From: JBHJOF01 sp050330055
GTDB taxonomy: Bacteria > Pseudomonadota > Alphaproteobacteria > Kiloniellales > JAKSDN01
Assembly (NCBI GenBank): GCA_050330055.1
Contig: JBHJOF010000119.1
Location: forward strand, 1 to 8,390
Length of the DNA: 8,390 nt
Direction: 5' to 3'
A model generated the notes under the pieces. It saw only the letters and a list, made by a program, of their open reading frames with translations. It searched no databases and was not told the DNA's origin. Both the position numbers and the translations under genes were made by a program. Below, piece after piece: positions 1-7,519 of the stretch. Numbering within the stretch: the first letter of the stretch is position 1; every line of letters starts with the position of its first letter.

Positions 1-40
1 GGAGTGGGCGGCGAGCGCCGGCCCGGAGGAACCCGCGTGA
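1..40 (+). CDS. addB: AddB C-terminal end (partial)
   Basis: Only the last 12 codons and the TGA stop (38-40) are present. Reading from base 2 gives EWAASAGPEEPA and stop. The stop overlaps the GTG start of addA as GTGA, the usual arrangement of the addB-addA pair, in which AddB is the partner nuclease/helicase-like subunit of the AddAB break-resection complex. The identification rests on the position immediately upstream of and overlapping addA, and on an EW-containing acidic tail; there is too little protein to test for a domain. It could in principle be another upstream gene, but addB is by far the most likely. Confidence 0.7.
   Translation, partial: EWAASAGPEEPA
25..30 (+). promoter_or_regulatory. 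Ribosome binding site of addA
   Basis: GGAGGA lies 6 bases upstream of GTG at 37. This strong Shine-Dalgarno match decides the start: the frame is open back to a GTG at position 4, but that codon has no such site visible, and starting there would lengthen the overlap with addB. Confidence 0.75.
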
Positions 41-3000
41 CCGCCGCCGACGGACCAGGGGTCGAGCGCGCCGCCAAGCAGGCCAAGGCGGAGGACGCAC
101 AGCGCCGCGCCGCGACACCAGGCGCCTCGGTCTGGGTCGCGGCCTCGGCCGGCACCGGCAAGACCAAGGTGCTGACCGACCGGGTGCTGAGCCTGATGCT
201 GCACGGCACGCCGCCCGGGCGCATCCTCTGCCTCACCTTTACCAAGGCGGCAGCCGCCGAGATGGCCAACCGCCTGGCCGACCGCCTGGCCGGCTGGGCC
301 GCCGGCAAGGCGAACGACGTGGCGGCCGAGGTCGCCGTCCTGCTCGGCCAGGCGCCCGATGATGAGAAACTGGCCGAGGCACGCCGCCTCTTCGCCCGCG
401 TGCTCGACGTGCCGGGCGGCATGAAGATCCAGACCATCCACGCCTTCTGCCAGTCGCTGCTCGGCCGCTTCCCGCTCGAGGCCGGCGTGCCGCCGCACTT
501 CCAGATCCTCGACGAGCAGTCGGCCGCCGAGATGCTGGAACAGGCGCGCGAGGAGGTGCTGGCCGCAGCCTCTGACAGGCCCGAGCTGGCCGAGGCGCTC
601 CGGATCGTGACGGCTCATGCGCAGGAGAGCGGCTTCACCGACCTGATGGCCGAGCTCATCAGGGAGCGCGGCCGCCTCGCACAACTGCGCCGCACGCAGG
701 GTATCGACGGCATGATCGCGCGCGTGCGGCGCGTGCTCGGTGTCACCGCGGAGGACAGTGCGGCCAGCGTCCTGGAAGCAGCCTGCGACGACGCGGCGCT
801 CGATCTCATGGGCTTGCGCTTTACGCTCAAGGCCATGCTCGACAAGGGCACAAAGACCGACAAGGAGCGCGGTGCAATCATCGCGTCGTGGCTCGAAGAG
901 CCCGACAATCGCGTCGCGCGCTTCGACGACTATCTCTGCGCCTTCTTCAAGGACAAGGGCGAGGGCGACGTCTTCGCAAAGCTGATCCACAAGGAAGCGC
1001 TCGGCGCTGCGCCCGGCGCCGACGCGATCCTGCAAAGCGAGGCGGCGCGCCTCGACCAAGTGCGCGCCAAGCTGCGCGCCGTCACGGTGGCCGAGGCGAC
1101 GGCGGCGCTGCTGCGGCTTGGCGATGCCGTGCTCGCCGCCTATGAACGGCACAAGCGGGCGCGGGCGTTGCTCGACTACGACGACCTGATCCTGGAGACG
1201 CGCAACCTCTTGCGCCGGCCAGGCATCGCGCCCTGGGTGCTCTACAAGCTCGACGGCGGCCTCGACCACATCCTGCTCGACGAGGCGCAGGACACCAGCC
1301 CCGACCAGTGGTCGGTGATCGAGGCGCTGACCGCTGAGTTCTTCGCCGGCGAGGGGCGGCGCGACTACCTGCGCACGGTCTTCGCGGTGGGCGACGCCAA
1401 GCAGTCGATCTATTCCTTCCAGCGTGCCGACCCGGCCGCCTTCGACGCCATGCGCGCGCACTTCGCGGGCAAGGCGCTGGCGGCCATGCAGCGGCTCGAC
1501 CGCGTCGAGCTCGACGTGTCCTTCCGCTCCACCGCGGCGGTGCTGCGCGCCGTCGACTGCGTTTTCGCGCAGGCCCGCGCGCAGGACGGCGTGCTGTTCG
1601 GCGAGGCCGCCGTGTCGCACGATCCTGTCCGCGTCGGCCAGGCCGGCCTGGTCGAGCTCTGGCCGCCCGCCGATCCGGCCGAGGGCGACGCGGTCGAGCC
1701 CTGGTCGCCGCCGCTGGCAACGCAAGACGCTACGGGTGCCACGGCGCTCGGCCTGCCGCCGCGCACGAGGCTCGCCCGCCTGATCGCGCGCAAGATCTGG
1801 CATTGGACCCGCGATCCGGCCGGGGCCGGCGATCCCGAGTCCCGCCTCGAGTCCAAAGGGCGACGCTTGCGGCCGGAGGATATCCTGGTGCTGGTGCGCC
1901 GGCGCAACGAGTTCGTCGAGGAGCTGGTGCGCGAGCTGAAGCGGCTCGACGTGCCGGTGGCCGGCGTCGACCGCATGGTGCTGACCGACCAGCTCGCCGT
2001 CATGGACCTGGTGGCGCTCGGCCGCAGCCTGCTGCTGCCCGACGACGATCTGACCTTGGCGACGGTGCTGAAGGGCCCGCTGATCGGGCTCGGCGAGGAG
2101 CAGCTCTTCACGCTGGCCTACGACCGCGATGGCCGCCTCTGGGCATCGTTGAAGCGGAAGGTCGGCGACGACCCGGCTTTCGCTGAAACCCATGAAAGGC
2201 TGGCCAGCCTGCAGGCCAAGGCTGACTACCTGCGGCCCTTCGAGCTCTTTGCCGAGGTGCTGGGGCCGGGCCGCGGGCGAGAGCGTCTGCTGGCGCGCCT
2301 GGGCCCGGACGCGAACGACCCGATCGACGAGTTCCTCAACCAGGCGCTCGCCTACGAGCGCGAGCACGTGCCCTCGCTGGAGGGCTTCCTGCATTGGCTC
2401 GAGGCGGCGGCGCAGGAGGTCAAGCGCGACCTGGAGCAGGGCCAGGACGCGGTGCGCGTCATGACCGTGCACGGCGCCAAAGGCCTGCAGGCGCCCGTGG
2501 TGTTCCTGCCCGACACGCTGCAGGTGGCCCCGCCGGTGCGCGGCCTCTTGTGGCTGGAGCAGAACGGCAAGGACGCGCGCGGTGCTTTGCTCTGGCCGCT
2601 GCGCCAGGCCTACGACGGTCCGGCTGCGGCGGGCGCCCGGGCGGCGGCGACGCTGGCGCGCGCGCAGGAGTATCGCCGCCTGCTCTATGTCGCCATGACG
2701 CGCGCCGAGGATCGGCTCTACATCTGCGGCTGGAACGGCCGGCGCGCCGCACCGGACGATTGCTGGTACAGGCTGGCGGAAAGCGCGCTGTCCGATATCG
2801 CCGAGCCGGTGGAGTTCGACTTCACGGGTGTGATCGAAGGCGGCTGGGCCGGCCCCGGCTGGCGCCTCAGCGAGCCGCAGGTTGCGTTGCCCGAGAGAGC
2901 GCTGGAAGCGCCCGAGATCGGCATCCCCGATATGGCGCTGCCCGACTGGGCGAGCGAGCCGCCGGCTGCCGAGCCCCGCCCGCCGCGGCCGCTGGCGCCG

Positions 3001-3570
3001 TCGCGGCCCAGCGTCGAGGAGCCGGCGGTGCGCTCGCCGCTCGGCCCCGACCAGGGCTATCGCTATCACCGCGGCCGCCTGATCCACCGACTGCTGCAAA
3101 GCCTGCCCGACCTGCCGCACGCGCGCCGGCTCGAAGCCGGCCGGCGCTACCTGGCGCAGCCGCTGCACGAGCTGTCGCCCGACCAGCAGGGGGAGATCCT
3201 GTTCGAGACCCTGGCGGTGCTCGACGAGCCGGGCTTCGCGCCGCTCTTTGGGCCGGGCAGCCGCGCCGAGGTGCCGATCGTCGGCCTGCTCGAAGACGAT
3301 GCGGGGGCGCATGCCCGGGTTGTTTCGGGCCAGGTCGACCGCCTGGTGGTAACGTCGGACGAGGTGCTGGTGGTGGACTACAAGACCAACCGTCCGCCGC
3401 CCCTTGACGAGGCCGATGTTCCTGCTTTGTACCTACGGCAGATGGCGAGCTATCATGCTGTTCTACAAAGGATTTATCCCGAGCTTCCGGTACGCTGCCT
3501 GCTGCTCTGGACCGACGGCCCGCGTCTGATGCAGATCAGCGATGCAATGCTCCACAGCCACGAACCTTGA
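37..3570 (+). CDS. addA: AddA helicase-nuclease, double-strand break repair
   Basis: AddA is the helicase and nuclease subunit of AddAB, which unwinds and degrades double-stranded DNA ends in the cytoplasm to prepare them for RecA. The product is 1177 residues from GTG 37, normal for alphaproteobacterial AddA. Superfamily 1 helicase motifs appear in order: Walker A ASAGTGKT (36-43), motif Ia LTFTKAAAAEMA, Ib QTIHAFCQ, Walker B DEAQD (415-419), motif III GDAKQSIYSFQ (452-462), motif IV SFRST (495-499), motif V TVHGAKGL (810-817) and motif VI YVAMTRAED (883-891). The C-terminal RecB-like nuclease has a conserved His at 1017, QVDR with Asp1101, and DYKT with Asp1114 and Lys1116, so both activities look intact. 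It is coupled to addB by a GTGA overlap. A Pro/Ala-rich linker (about 960-1000) separates helicase and nuclease. The UvrD/RecB family is certain; AddA rather than RecB follows from the addB/trxA context and length. Confidence 0.96.
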   Translation: MTAADGPGVERAAKQAKAEDAQRRAATPGASVWVAASAGTGKTKVLTDRVLSLMLHGTPPGRILCLTFTKAAAAEMANRLADRLAGWAAGKANDVAAEVAVLLGQAPDDEKLAEARRLFARVLDVPGGMKIQTIHAFCQSLLGRFPLEAGVPPHFQILDEQSAAEMLEQAREEVLAAASDRPELAEALRIVTAHAQESGFTDLMAELIRERGRLAQLRRTQGIDGMIARVRRVLGVTAEDSAASVLEAACDDAALDLMGLRFTLKAMLDKGTKTDKERGAIIASWLEEPDNRVARFDDYLCAFFKDKGEGDVFAKLIHKEALGAAPGADAILQSEAARLDQVRAKLRAVTVAEATAALLRLGDAVLAAYERHKRARALLDYDDLILETRNLLRRPGIAPWVLYKLDGGLDHILLDEAQDTSPDQWSVIEALTAEFFAGEGRRDYLRTVFAVGDAKQSIYSFQRADPAAFDAMRAHFAGKALAAMQRLDRVELDVSFRSTAAVLRAVDCVFAQARAQDGVLFGEAAVSHDPVRVGQAGLVELWPPADPAEGDAVEPWSPPLATQDATGATALGLPPRTRLARLIARKIWHWTRDPAGAGDPESRLESKGRRLRPEDILVLVRRRNEFVEELVRELKRLDVPVAGVDRMVLTDQLAVMDLVALGRSLLLPDDDLTLATVLKGPLIGLGEEQLFTLAYDRDGRLWASLKRKVGDDPAFAETHERLASLQAKADYLRPFELFAEVLGPGRGRERLLARLGPDANDPIDEFLNQALAYEREHVPSLEGFLHWLEAAAQEVKRDLEQGQDAVRVMTVHGAKGLQAPVVFLPDTLQVAPPVRGLLWLEQNGKDARGALLWPLRQAYDGPAAAGARAAATLARAQEYRRLLYVAMTRAEDRLYICGWNGRRAAPDDCWYRLAESALSDIAEPVEFDFTGVIEGGWAGPGWRLSEPQVALPERALEAPEIGIPDMALPDWASEPPAAEPRPPRPLAPSRPSVEEPAVRSPLGPDQGYRYHRGRLIHRLLQSLPDLPHARRLEAGRRYLAQPLHELSPDQQGEILFETLAVLDEPGFAPLFGPGSRAEVPIVGLLEDDAGAHARVVSGQVDRLVVTSDEVLVVDYKTNRPPPLDEADVPALYLRQMASYHAVLQRIYPELPVRCLLLWTDGPRLMQISDAMLHSHEP

Positions 3571-3596
3571 CGCTCTGCCGGGGCGGTCCCTAAGTT
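3567..3596 (+). promoter_or_regulatory. Possible sigma-70 promoter for trxA
   Basis: TTGACG (3567-3572) overlaps the addA stop codon and is followed after 18 bases by TAAGTT (3591-3596). The -35 is a good match for a housekeeping promoter and the -10 is weak (3 of 6). Placement in the 130-base gap before trxA makes an independent trxA promoter reasonable, but this is inference. The rest of the gap contains no gene; GCGCGC at 3619-3624 and 3632-3637 could pair as a small hairpin in the leader, with no T-tract after it. Confidence 0.35.
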
Positions 3597-3700
3597 GGTT
3601 AAAGTTGGAAAGGCCCGAGCGCGCCTCCCTTGCGCGCACTCCGATCGTTTCCTTGGGCGTATCTGGGCGCGATCCATCCACAGGTCATAGGGATGATGCT

Positions 3701-4021
3701 ATGAGCAGCAAACCCGTCAGCGATGACAGCTTCGAGAATGACGTGTTGAAGGCCGACGTTCCGGTCCTGGTCGACTTCTGGGCCGAATGGTGCGGGCCCT
3801 GCAAGATGATCGCGCCAGCCTTGGAGGAAATCGCCACGGAGATGGATGGGCGGGTGCAGATCGCCAAGGTCAACATCGACGAGAACCCCATGACGCCGCA
3901 GAAGTACGGCGTGCGCGGCATCCCGACGCTGATCCTCTTCAAGGACGGCGAGGTGGCCGCGACCAAGGTCGGCGCCCTGCCGAAGAACCAGCTCGCCGAG
4001 TGGGTCGAGTCGGTGCTGTAA
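3701..4021 (+). CDS. trxA: Thioredoxin 1
   Basis: This is a cytosolic disulfide reductase that reduces proteins such as ribonucleotide reductase and is itself recycled by thioredoxin reductase. The product is 106 residues, standard for TrxA. The active site WCGPCK lies at 30-35, with Cys31 and Cys34 preceded by the conserved VDFWA strand; Asp25 is the usual buried acid, and the cis-proline is Pro75 in GIPT. There is no signal peptide, so it is not a periplasmic relative. The frame is open upstream to 3542, but ATG 3701 is chosen because the protein then starts at the family's normal N-terminus and AGGGA (3689-3693) sits 7 bases before it. It lies 130 bases after addA, in the same direction, and ends in its own terminator. 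The trxA-addA neighbourhood is common in alphaproteobacteria. Confidence 0.97.
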   Translation: MSSKPVSDDSFENDVLKADVPVLVDFWAEWCGPCKMIAPALEEIATEMDGRVQIAKVNIDENPMTPQKYGVRGIPTLILFKDGEVAATKVGALPKNQLAEWVESVL

Positions 4022-4050
4022 CGCGCCACAGCGTTTCATACGAACATGCG

Positions 4051-4082
4051 AGCCCCGCCCTTCGTGGCGGGGCTTTCGTTTT
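4051..4082 (+). terminator. Rho-independent terminator after trxA
   Basis: AGCCCCGCC (4051-4059) and GGCGGGGCT (4066-4074) form a perfect 9-bp stem around the loop CTTCGT, followed by TTCGTTTT (4075-4082). It starts 29 bases after the trxA stop. On the - strand the stem is not followed by a T-rich run, so it should stop transcription mainly from trxA and not from folC. Confidence 0.88.
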
Positions 4083-4123
4083 GGGCGATCCGCGCACCAT
4101 GAGATCGTTGCAACAGCCCACGC

Positions 4124-4270
4124 CGTCATGGTCGGCGAAGGCCGACCATCCACGAGTTTCTTTGCTGCGGTCGCAACTGGTGCCCGCCACGATCATTGGC
4201 TGGCAGGCGGCTGATCCGGTACCAACCCGAAAACAAACCCGTGGATGGTCGGCCTTCGCCGACCATGACG
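4124..4270. repeat. Inverted pair of palindromic repeats (pair 1)
   Basis: Unit 1 (4124-4159) and unit 2 (4235-4270) are inverted copies matching at 35 of 36 positions. Each contains a hairpin of its own: ATGGTCGGC (4128-4136) with GCCGACCAT (4141-4149) around GAAG, and ATGGTCGGC (4245-4253) with GCCGACCAT (4258-4266) around CTTC. Similarity stops abruptly at CGTC (4124) and GACG (4270). The 75 bases between also show imperfect symmetry (GCCCGCCA against TGGCAGGC), so the whole 147 bases could fold as one cruciform. No clear target-site duplication is visible. This resembles REP/BIME-type dispersed elements; whether it is repeated elsewhere in the genome cannot be seen here. Confidence 0.85.
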
Positions 4271-4308
4271 GTCAGTGTGAACGAGCCTCAAATTCCAACT
4301 CGCCTCGG

Positions 4309-4388
4309 TGTCATGCCCGGACCTGATCCGGGCATCCAGCGTTTGTTGCTCCGCTGTACTGGATGGCCGGGTCAACCCGGCCATGACA
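4309..4388. repeat. Inverted pair of palindromic repeats (pair 2)
   Basis: Unit 3 (4309-4339) begins TGTCATG and ends CATCCAG, with stem ATGCCCGGA (4313-4321) / TCCGGGCAT (4327-4335) and loop CCTGA. Unit 4 (4359-4388) is the inverted counterpart, CTGGATG to CATGACA, with stem ATGGCCGGGT (4363-4372) / ACCCGGCCAT (4375-4384). The spacer is 19 bases. The outer ends match those of pair 1 (GTCATG...CATCCA) while the stems differ but stay paired. It lies 14-93 bases past the folC stop in the direction of folC transcription, so it may mark or protect the 3' end of that operon's message; it has no T-tract. Confidence 0.83.
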
Positions 4389-4401
4389 ATGGGGACGAGC
4401 G

Positions 4402-5721
4402 TTACCCGCTCTCGGCCAGGACGTGGCCGATCAGGTAGAGCGAGCCGCAGATCAGGATGCGGCCGGGGGCGCCGGGCGCTACGCGCGCGGCGGCGGCGAC
4501 GGCCTCGAGCGCGCTCTGCAGGCTGTCCTGGCGGATCGCGCGGTGGCCGAGTGCGGCCACGTGCGCGACCGCTTCGTCGGCGGTCAGGCTGGCGGCGACG
4601 CCGGGGATGGTCAGCGCGTGCAGGCTGTCGGCGAGCGGCACCAGCGGGCGCAGGAAGTCTTCGGCCGCCTTGGTGTTGAGCATGCTGTAGATCATGTGCA
4701 GCGGCCGCCTGTTCGTGCCGTCGTCCCAGGTCCTGATGACACGGGCCAGCGCGTCGCCGGCGGCGGCGTTGTGCGCGCCGTCGAGCCACAGCTCCCAGCC
4801 CTCGGGGACCAGCGCGGCGAGCCGGCCCTGCTCCAGGCGCTGCATGCGGCCGGGCCACTGCACGGTCCTGAGGCCGGTCGCGATTCTGTCCTCGTCGAGC
4901 CCGAAGTCGGCGGCCAGGCGCTCGGCGCAGGCGACGGCGCAGGCGGCATTCTCGATCTGATGCTCGCCCAGCAGCGCCGGGCGCGGCCAGAGCCGGCCGC
5001 CGGCCTGCGAGTCGAAGCGGAAGCCCCCGGCTTCGGCGGCAAAGTGCCACTCGACTCCACCGCGCTGCAGCGGCGCGCCGACCTTGGCGGCCTGGCGCTC
5101 GATCACCGCCAGCGCGGCCTCCGGCTGCGGCGCCACCACGGCCTCGACGCCGGGCTTCAGGATGCCGGCCTTCTCGAAAGCGATATCGGCCACCGTCTGG
5201 CCGAGGTACTGCACATGGTCGATCGAGACCGGGGTGATGACGGCAAGGCGCGGCTGCGCCACCACGTTGGTGGCTTCGAGCCGGCCGCCCAAGCCCGTCT
5301 CCAGCAGCACCACGTCGGCCGGATGGCGCGCGAAGGCGAGCAGGGCGGCGACCGTGGTGATCTCGAAGTAGGTGATGGGATCGCCGCCGTTGGCCGCCTC
5401 GCACTCCTCCAGGAGGGCCACCAGTTCGGCCTCCGCGATCAGCTCTCCCGCGAGGCGGACGCGCTCGTGGAAGCGCACCAGGTGCGGCGAGGTATAGACA
5501 TGCACGCGGTGGCCCGCCGCCTCCAGCATGGCGCGCAGGAAGGCGATCACCGAGCCCTTGCCGTTGGTGCCGGCGACGTGGACCACCGGCGGCAGCCGCC
5601 GCTCGGGGTTGTCGAGGCGCGCCAGCAGCCGCTCGACGCGGCCGAGCGACAAGTCGATGATCTTGGGGTGTAACCGGGTCAGGCGGTCGAGGACGATGTC
5701 ACTCGACGGATGCGCTGGCAC
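4402..5721 (-). CDS. folC: FolC dihydrofolate/folylpolyglutamate synthase
   Basis: FolC joins glutamate to dihydropteroate to make dihydrofolate and usually also adds further glutamates to folates, using ATP in the cytosol. The product is 439 residues, typical for FolC. The Mur-ligase-type P-loop AGTNGKGS is at 50-57, followed by YTSPHL (76-81), TYFEITT (117-123), the Mg/ATP segment ETGLGGRLEATN (141-152), SIDHVQYLG (166-174), EKAGI with Lys184 (the family's carbamylated lysine), and DGAHN (314-318) in the C-terminal domain. The start is GTG 5721, 23 bases inside the end of accD in another frame; no ATG is available and no strong Shine-Dalgarno is seen, which suggests coupling to accD translation. 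It ends with TAA at 4402-4404 and is the last gene of the trpB-cutA-trpA-accD-folC unit. Confidence 0.95.
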   Translation of the reverse strand: MPAHPSSDIVLDRLTRLHPKIIDLSLGRVERLLARLDNPERRLPPVVHVAGTNGKGSVIAFLRAMLEAAGHRVHVYTSPHLVRFHERVRLAGELIAEAELVALLEECEAANGGDPITYFEITTVAALLAFARHPADVVLLETGLGGRLEATNVVAQPRLAVITPVSIDHVQYLGQTVADIAFEKAGILKPGVEAVVAPQPEAALAVIERQAAKVGAPLQRGGVEWHFAAEAGGFRFDSQAGGRLWPRPALLGEHQIENAACAVACAERLAADFGLDEDRIATGLRTVQWPGRMQRLEQGRLAALVPEGWELWLDGAHNAAAGDALARVIRTWDDGTNRRPLHMIYSMLNTKAAEDFLRPLVPLADSLHALTIPGVAASLTADEAVAHVAALGHRAIRQDSLQSALEAVAAAARVAPGAPGRILICGSLYLIGHVLAESG

Positions 5722-6676
5722 CAGGTTCGGCGTCGCTGTGGGCAGGGTCGTGTCCGCTGTTGGTCTTTGGTTTCGCTGAGGCTTGAGGCTTGCCGCGCGT
5801 GCCGAGCGGCACCACCTCGGCCGGCGGCGCCCGGTCCTGCAGCAGGCGCAGCAGGCGGATGATGGTGTCGCGCAGCTCGCGGCGCGGCACCACCATGTCG
5901 ATCATGCCGTGCTCCAGCAGGTATTCGGCGCGCTGGAAGCCCTCCGGCAGGGTCTCGCGTATGGTCTCCTCGATGACGCGGGCGCCGGCGAAGCCGATCA
6001 CCGCGCCGGGCTCGGCGATGGCGATGTCGCCCAGCATGGCGAAGGAGGCGGAAACGCCGCCGGTGGTCGGGTCGGTCAGCAGCACGATGTAGGGCAGGCC
6101 CGCTTCCTTGACCATATCGACCGCGATCACCGTGCGCGGCATCTGCATCAGCGAGAGAATACCCTCCTGCATGCGCGCGCCGCCGGAGGACGGCACCACC
6201 AGCAGCGGCGCTTCCTGCAGCACGGCGAGGCGCGCGGCGGCGAGGAGCGCCTCGCCCACGGCGATACCCATCGAGCCGCCCATGAAGCCGAAGTTGAAGG
6301 CGGCGATGACGATCGGCTGGCCGCCCATCTTGCCGTGGGCGACGATGATCGCCTCCTTCTCGCCGGTGCGCGCAGCCGCGTCGCGCAGCCGGTCGCTATA
6401 GCGCTTGCTGTCGCGGAACTTGAGCGGATCGAGCGGCGTCTCCGGCAGCTCGATTCGCGAGTATTCTCCGTCGTCGAACAGCGTGGAAAGGCGCTTCTTG
6501 GCGTCGATCCGCATGTGGTGGCCGCAGTGCGGACAGACCCTGAGGCTCGCCTCCAGCTCGCGGTGGAAGATCATGGCCTGGCAGGCCGGGCACTTCTCCC
6601 AGAGATTCTCCGGGACCTCTGCCTTCTTGACCAGTGCCCTGATCTTCGGGCGGACGAAGTTGGAGATCCAGTTCAT
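5699..6676 (-). CDS. accD: Acetyl-CoA carboxylase carboxyltransferase subunit beta
   Basis: AccD pairs with AccA to move the carboxyl group from carboxybiotin to acetyl-CoA, giving malonyl-CoA for fatty acid synthesis. The product is 325 residues. A four-cysteine zinc finger stands at the N-terminus: C29-P-A-C32 and C48-P-H-C51. The crotonase-like carboxyltransferase core follows with GGSMG (133-137), SSGGARMQEG (163-172), TTGGVSAS (204-211) and IGFAGAR. Residues about 292-325 form a Lys/Ala/Pro/Ser-rich tail that goes past the conserved domain; its coding DNA overlaps the folC start. ATG 6676 is 12 bases after the trpA stop, with only a weak ribosome site. Placement between trpA and folC is the usual alphaproteobacterial order. 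Confidence 0.97.
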   Translation of the reverse strand: MNWISNFVRPKIRALVKKAEVPENLWEKCPACQAMIFHRELEASLRVCPHCGHHMRIDAKKRLSTLFDDGEYSRIELPETPLDPLKFRDSKRYSDRLRDAAARTGEKEAIIVAHGKMGGQPIVIAAFNFGFMGGSMGIAVGEALLAAARLAVLQEAPLLVVPSSGGARMQEGILSLMQMPRTVIAVDMVKEAGLPYIVLLTDPTTGGVSASFAMLGDIAIAEPGAVIGFAGARVIEETIRETLPEGFQRAEYLLEHGMIDMVVPRRELRDTIIRLLRLLQDRAPPAEVVPLGTRGKPQASAKPKTNSGHDPAHSDAEPGASASVE

Positions 6677-6688
6677 CGCCGCGCTGCT

Positions 6689-7519
6689 CTACCGCTTGCT
6701 GCCGCGCACGCCATCTGCAAGTCGCCGCACGAAGCCCAGCACCTCGTCGATCAGCCCGGGCGAGGCGCCTCCATCCTTGTCGAGGTGGGCCTTGACGGTG
6801 TCGACCAGTGCCGAGCCGACCACCGCCGCGTCGGCGCTGGCGGCGATCGCGCGCGCCTGCTCCGGCGTCCTGATGCCGAAGCCGACGGCAATCGGCAGGT
6901 CGGTGTGGCGCTTCAGGCGCTGAACTGCGCTCTCGACCTCGGCAGTCGCGGCCGAGCGGGTGCCGGTGATGCCTGTGATCGAGACGTAGTAGACGAAGCC
7001 CGAGGTGTTGCTCAGCACCTTGGGCAGGCGCTTGTCGTCGGTAGTCGGTGTTGCAAGACGGATGAAATTGATTCCGGCATCACGGGCGGGAAGACACAAT
7101 TCGTCGTCAGCCTCTGGCGGCAGATCGACAATGATCAGGCCGTCCACGCCAACCGACTTCGCCTTGGTGGCGAATTTCTCCGCACCATAAATGTAGATGG
7201 GATTATAATAGCCCATCAGGATGATTGGCGTAGTCTTGTCGTCCTTGCGGAACCGGGACACCATCTTCAGCGTCTTGCGAAGCGTCTGGCCGGCAGCCAG
7301 TGCTCGCTGGCCGGCCTTCTGGATCGCCGGGCCGTCTGCCATTGGATCGGAGAATGGCATGCCGATTTCGATGAGGTCCGCGCCTGCGTCCGGCAGCGCC
7401 TTGAGAATCTCGAGCGAGGTCTCGGTGTCGGGATCACCAGCCATGATGAAGGTCACGAGCGCCGGGCGGCCCTCTTCCTTCAACCGGGCAAGGCGCTTGT
7501 CTATACGGGTCGGTTTCAT
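6689..7519 (-). CDS. trpA: Tryptophan synthase alpha subunit
   Basis: TrpA cleaves indole-3-glycerol phosphate to indole and glyceraldehyde-3-phosphate and channels indole to TrpB in the alpha2-beta2 complex. The product is 276 residues, a normal length. This TIM barrel has both catalytic acids: Glu51 in LIEIGMPFSDP and Asp62 in MADGP (E49/D60 in the Salmonella enzyme). The phosphate-binding loops GFGI (213-216) and GSALVD (235-240) are present. The frame is open to a TTG at 7546, but ATG 7519 gives the family's N-terminus (MKPTRIDKR) and overlaps the cutA stop as ATGA, implying translational coupling; AGGGA lies about 15 bases upstream within cutA. Base composition changes inside the gene: the part encoding the last 90 or so residues is near 73% GC, the earlier part near 60%. 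Confidence 0.97.
   Translation of the reverse strand: MKPTRIDKRLARLKEEGRPALVTFIMAGDPDTETSLEILKALPDAGADLIEIGMPFSDPMADGPAIQKAGQRALAAGQTLRKTLKMVSRFRKDDKTTPIILMGYYNPIYIYGAEKFATKAKSVGVDGLIIVDLPPEADDELCLPARDAGINFIRLATPTTDDKRLPKVLSNTSGFVYYVSITGITGTRSAATAEVESAVQRLKRHTDLPIAVGFGIRTPEQARAIAASADAAVVGSALVDTVKAHLDKDGGASPGLIDEVLGFVRRLADGVRGSKR

Larger units (their letters stand above)
4083..4401. other. Convergent intergenic region, no gene
   Basis: About 320 bases between the trxA terminator and the folC stop. Open frames crossing it have no family resemblance and follow the palindromes, so I see no gene. Its contents are two inverted pairs of palindromic repeats (4124-4270 and 4309-4388) with short unremarkable sequence between and around them. 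No tRNA-like or CRISPR-like structure was recognised. Confidence 0.8.

Noticed and set aside
2394..3407. 337-codon + strand frame inside addA
   Set aside because: Overlaps the addA helicase motifs V-VI and nuclease domain in another frame; Arg/Ala/Pro-rich shadow.
3619..3637. Terminator between addA and trxA
   Set aside because: Only a 6-bp GCGCGC self-complementary stem with no T-run; too weak to call.
3542..3700. N-terminal extension of thioredoxin as a signal or targeting peptide
   Set aside because: The upstream in-frame stretch overlaps the addA end, has no hydrophobic segment, and ATG 3701 with its ribosome site gives the normal TrxA length.
4124..4388. CRISPR array
   Set aside because: The repeats alternate in orientation, differ in stem sequence, have unequal spacing (75, about 38 and 19 bases) and no cas genes are nearby; they are palindromic units, not direct repeats with spacers.
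4193..5404. 403-codon frame on the - strand overlapping folC
   Set aside because: Out-of-frame reading of folC that runs on through the palindromic repeats; extremely Arg-rich and without motifs, while the folC frame is full of conserved ones.
4423..5673. 416-codon + strand frame opposite folC
   Set aside because: Antisense shadow of folC with no recognisable domain and no ribosome site of note.
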